Shown here: in pieces, positions 63,617-64,000 of the stretch
Numbering within the stretch: position 1 is the stretch's first letter
Layout of the letters: the number at the start of each line of letters is the position of its first letter
From: Gongronella butleri
Taxonomy: Eukaryota > Mucoromycota > Mucoromycetes > Mucorales > Cunninghamellaceae
Direction of reading: 5' to 3'
Assembly: GCA_025201375.1 (NCBI GenBank)
Contig: JAIWZP010000001.1
Span: 310,001-374,000 of the forward strand
DNA: 64,000 nucleotides
The notes under the pieces: generated by a model
What the model was told of the DNA's origin: nothing
What the model saw: only the letters and a program-made list of their open reading frames with translations
Databases searched by the model: none
Position numbers and translations under genes: made by a program

Positions 63617-64000
63617 TTACACGCCAAAGTCCGCGACTCTAAAGTCGCCAGCTTCGGACGCGCAGACAATCTTGGTATCAGAGAGGCCGACGGCATTGAT
63701 GGCGCTGCCGTCAAAAATGTCGACTGTGTGCATGACCTGGCCATTTTCAATGTCCCAGATGCGCAATTGGCCGCCGGCATCGCCACTGATCATGCGCAGC
63801 TTGTCGTAGGCAAGTGCCTGGATGCCCTTGTTGTGGCCAAACAGCGTGGCCAGGCATCGACCAGTTGTCAAGGACCACACCTTGAGCGTTTTGTCTTGTG
63901 ATGCCGAAATTGCCACAGGTGCGCCCGAACGGTGCAATTGGAGTTGCTGCTGGTGCCATTGTTGTGAAGAGGAGGATGGTGTGGAAGATTCGGTGATGGA
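63617..64000 (-). CDS. WD40-repeat protein, C-terminal part (5' end outside the window)
   Basis: The minus-strand frame is open to the window edge (at least 127 codons) and ends at 63617. Repeats: ISASQDKTLKVWSLTTGRCL, then a next repeat with LFGHNKGIQALAYDKLRMIS and GDAGGQLRIWDIENGQVMHT, then a last incomplete one (VGLSDTKIVCASEAGDFRVA). A Gln-rich insert (SSSSQQWHQQQLQL) precedes them. The GRCL..FGHNKGI spacing resembles F-box/WD proteins such as Met30/Pof1, but the F-box end is not visible, so the function is open. Confidence 0.8.
   Translation of the reverse strand, partial: SITESSTPSSSSQQWHQQQLQLHRSGAPVAISASQDKTLKVWSLTTGRCLATLFGHNKGIQALAYDKLRMISGDAGGQLRIWDIENGQVMHTVDIFDGSAINAVGLSDTKIVCASEAGDFRVADFGV

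Noticed and set aside
1..64000. tRNA, rRNA genes, CRISPR arrays and telomere repeats
   Set aside because: I looked for box A/B pairs, rRNA landmarks, regular spacer arrays and TTAGGG-type runs and found none that I can support. A tRNA-specific scan would be decisive.

Overview
The window is nuclear DNA of a filamentous fungus, most likely an early-diverging (Mucoromycota-type) lineage. Protein genes carry short GT-AG introns (about 50-110 bp), nearly all padded with A or T homopolymers. The gene set is eukaryotic and fungal: a Zn(II)2Cys6 regulator, a Mei2-like RNA-binding protein, ATG14, SLY1, HCR1/eIF3j, a HAC1-type bZIP, a CFEM protein and a RUS-family protein. Transposon relics are a Helitron and a Fanzor (eukaryotic TnpB homologue). 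I cannot name the species from sequence alone.

Layout. 1-2.3 kb: gene-poor, degenerate tandem repeats. 2.3-7.6 kb (+): a Ser-rich GPI-type surface protein, a CWF19L1/Drn1 splicing-associated protein, and a NagD-type HAD phosphatase. 7.6-10.6 kb: repeats only. 10.6-22.2 kb (+): an HDA2/3-like chromatin protein, ATG14, a Zn2Cys6 transcription factor and a Mei2-like protein in head-to-tail order. 22.2-39.9 kb: accessory region with a scrambled Helitron relic, three small secreted cysteine-rich protein genes (all minus) that share a duplicated upstream module, and a decayed Fanzor gene lying between two copies of that module. 39.9-45.7 kb (-): two uncharacterised proteins and a RUS-family protein, the last divergent from eIF3j. 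46-48.6 kb (+): eIF3j and a secreted membrane-dipeptidase-family enzyme. 48.6-52.9 kb: repeats, including a second copy of the 9.2-10.1 kb repeat and many TACTGTA palindromes. 53-60.4 kb: a TBC-domain Rab GAP (+) convergent with SLY1 (-), which is divergent from the HAC1-like bZIP (+). 60.4-64 kb: repeats, a one-TM protein and the 3' end of a WD40 gene.

The strongest observation is in the bZIP gene. It has the two hallmark Ire1 hairpins (7-base loops CAGCACG and CTGCAGC), and removing the 312 bases between the cleavage points joins the bZIP exon in frame to a second exon ending in an acidic C-terminus. This is a candidate unconventional HAC1/XBP1 splice. The other main points are the Fanzor relic with RuvC and zinc-ribbon motifs, and the thrice-copied promoter module in front of secreted Cys-rich genes.

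Functional themes are secretion and ER stress (HAC1, SLY1, secreted proteins, TBC GAP), autophagy (ATG14), RNA processing and translation (CWF19L1, Mei2-like, eIF3j) and chromatin/transcription. Exon joins below were read by eye; each was checked for frame continuity and family motifs, but no alignment or transcript data were available.
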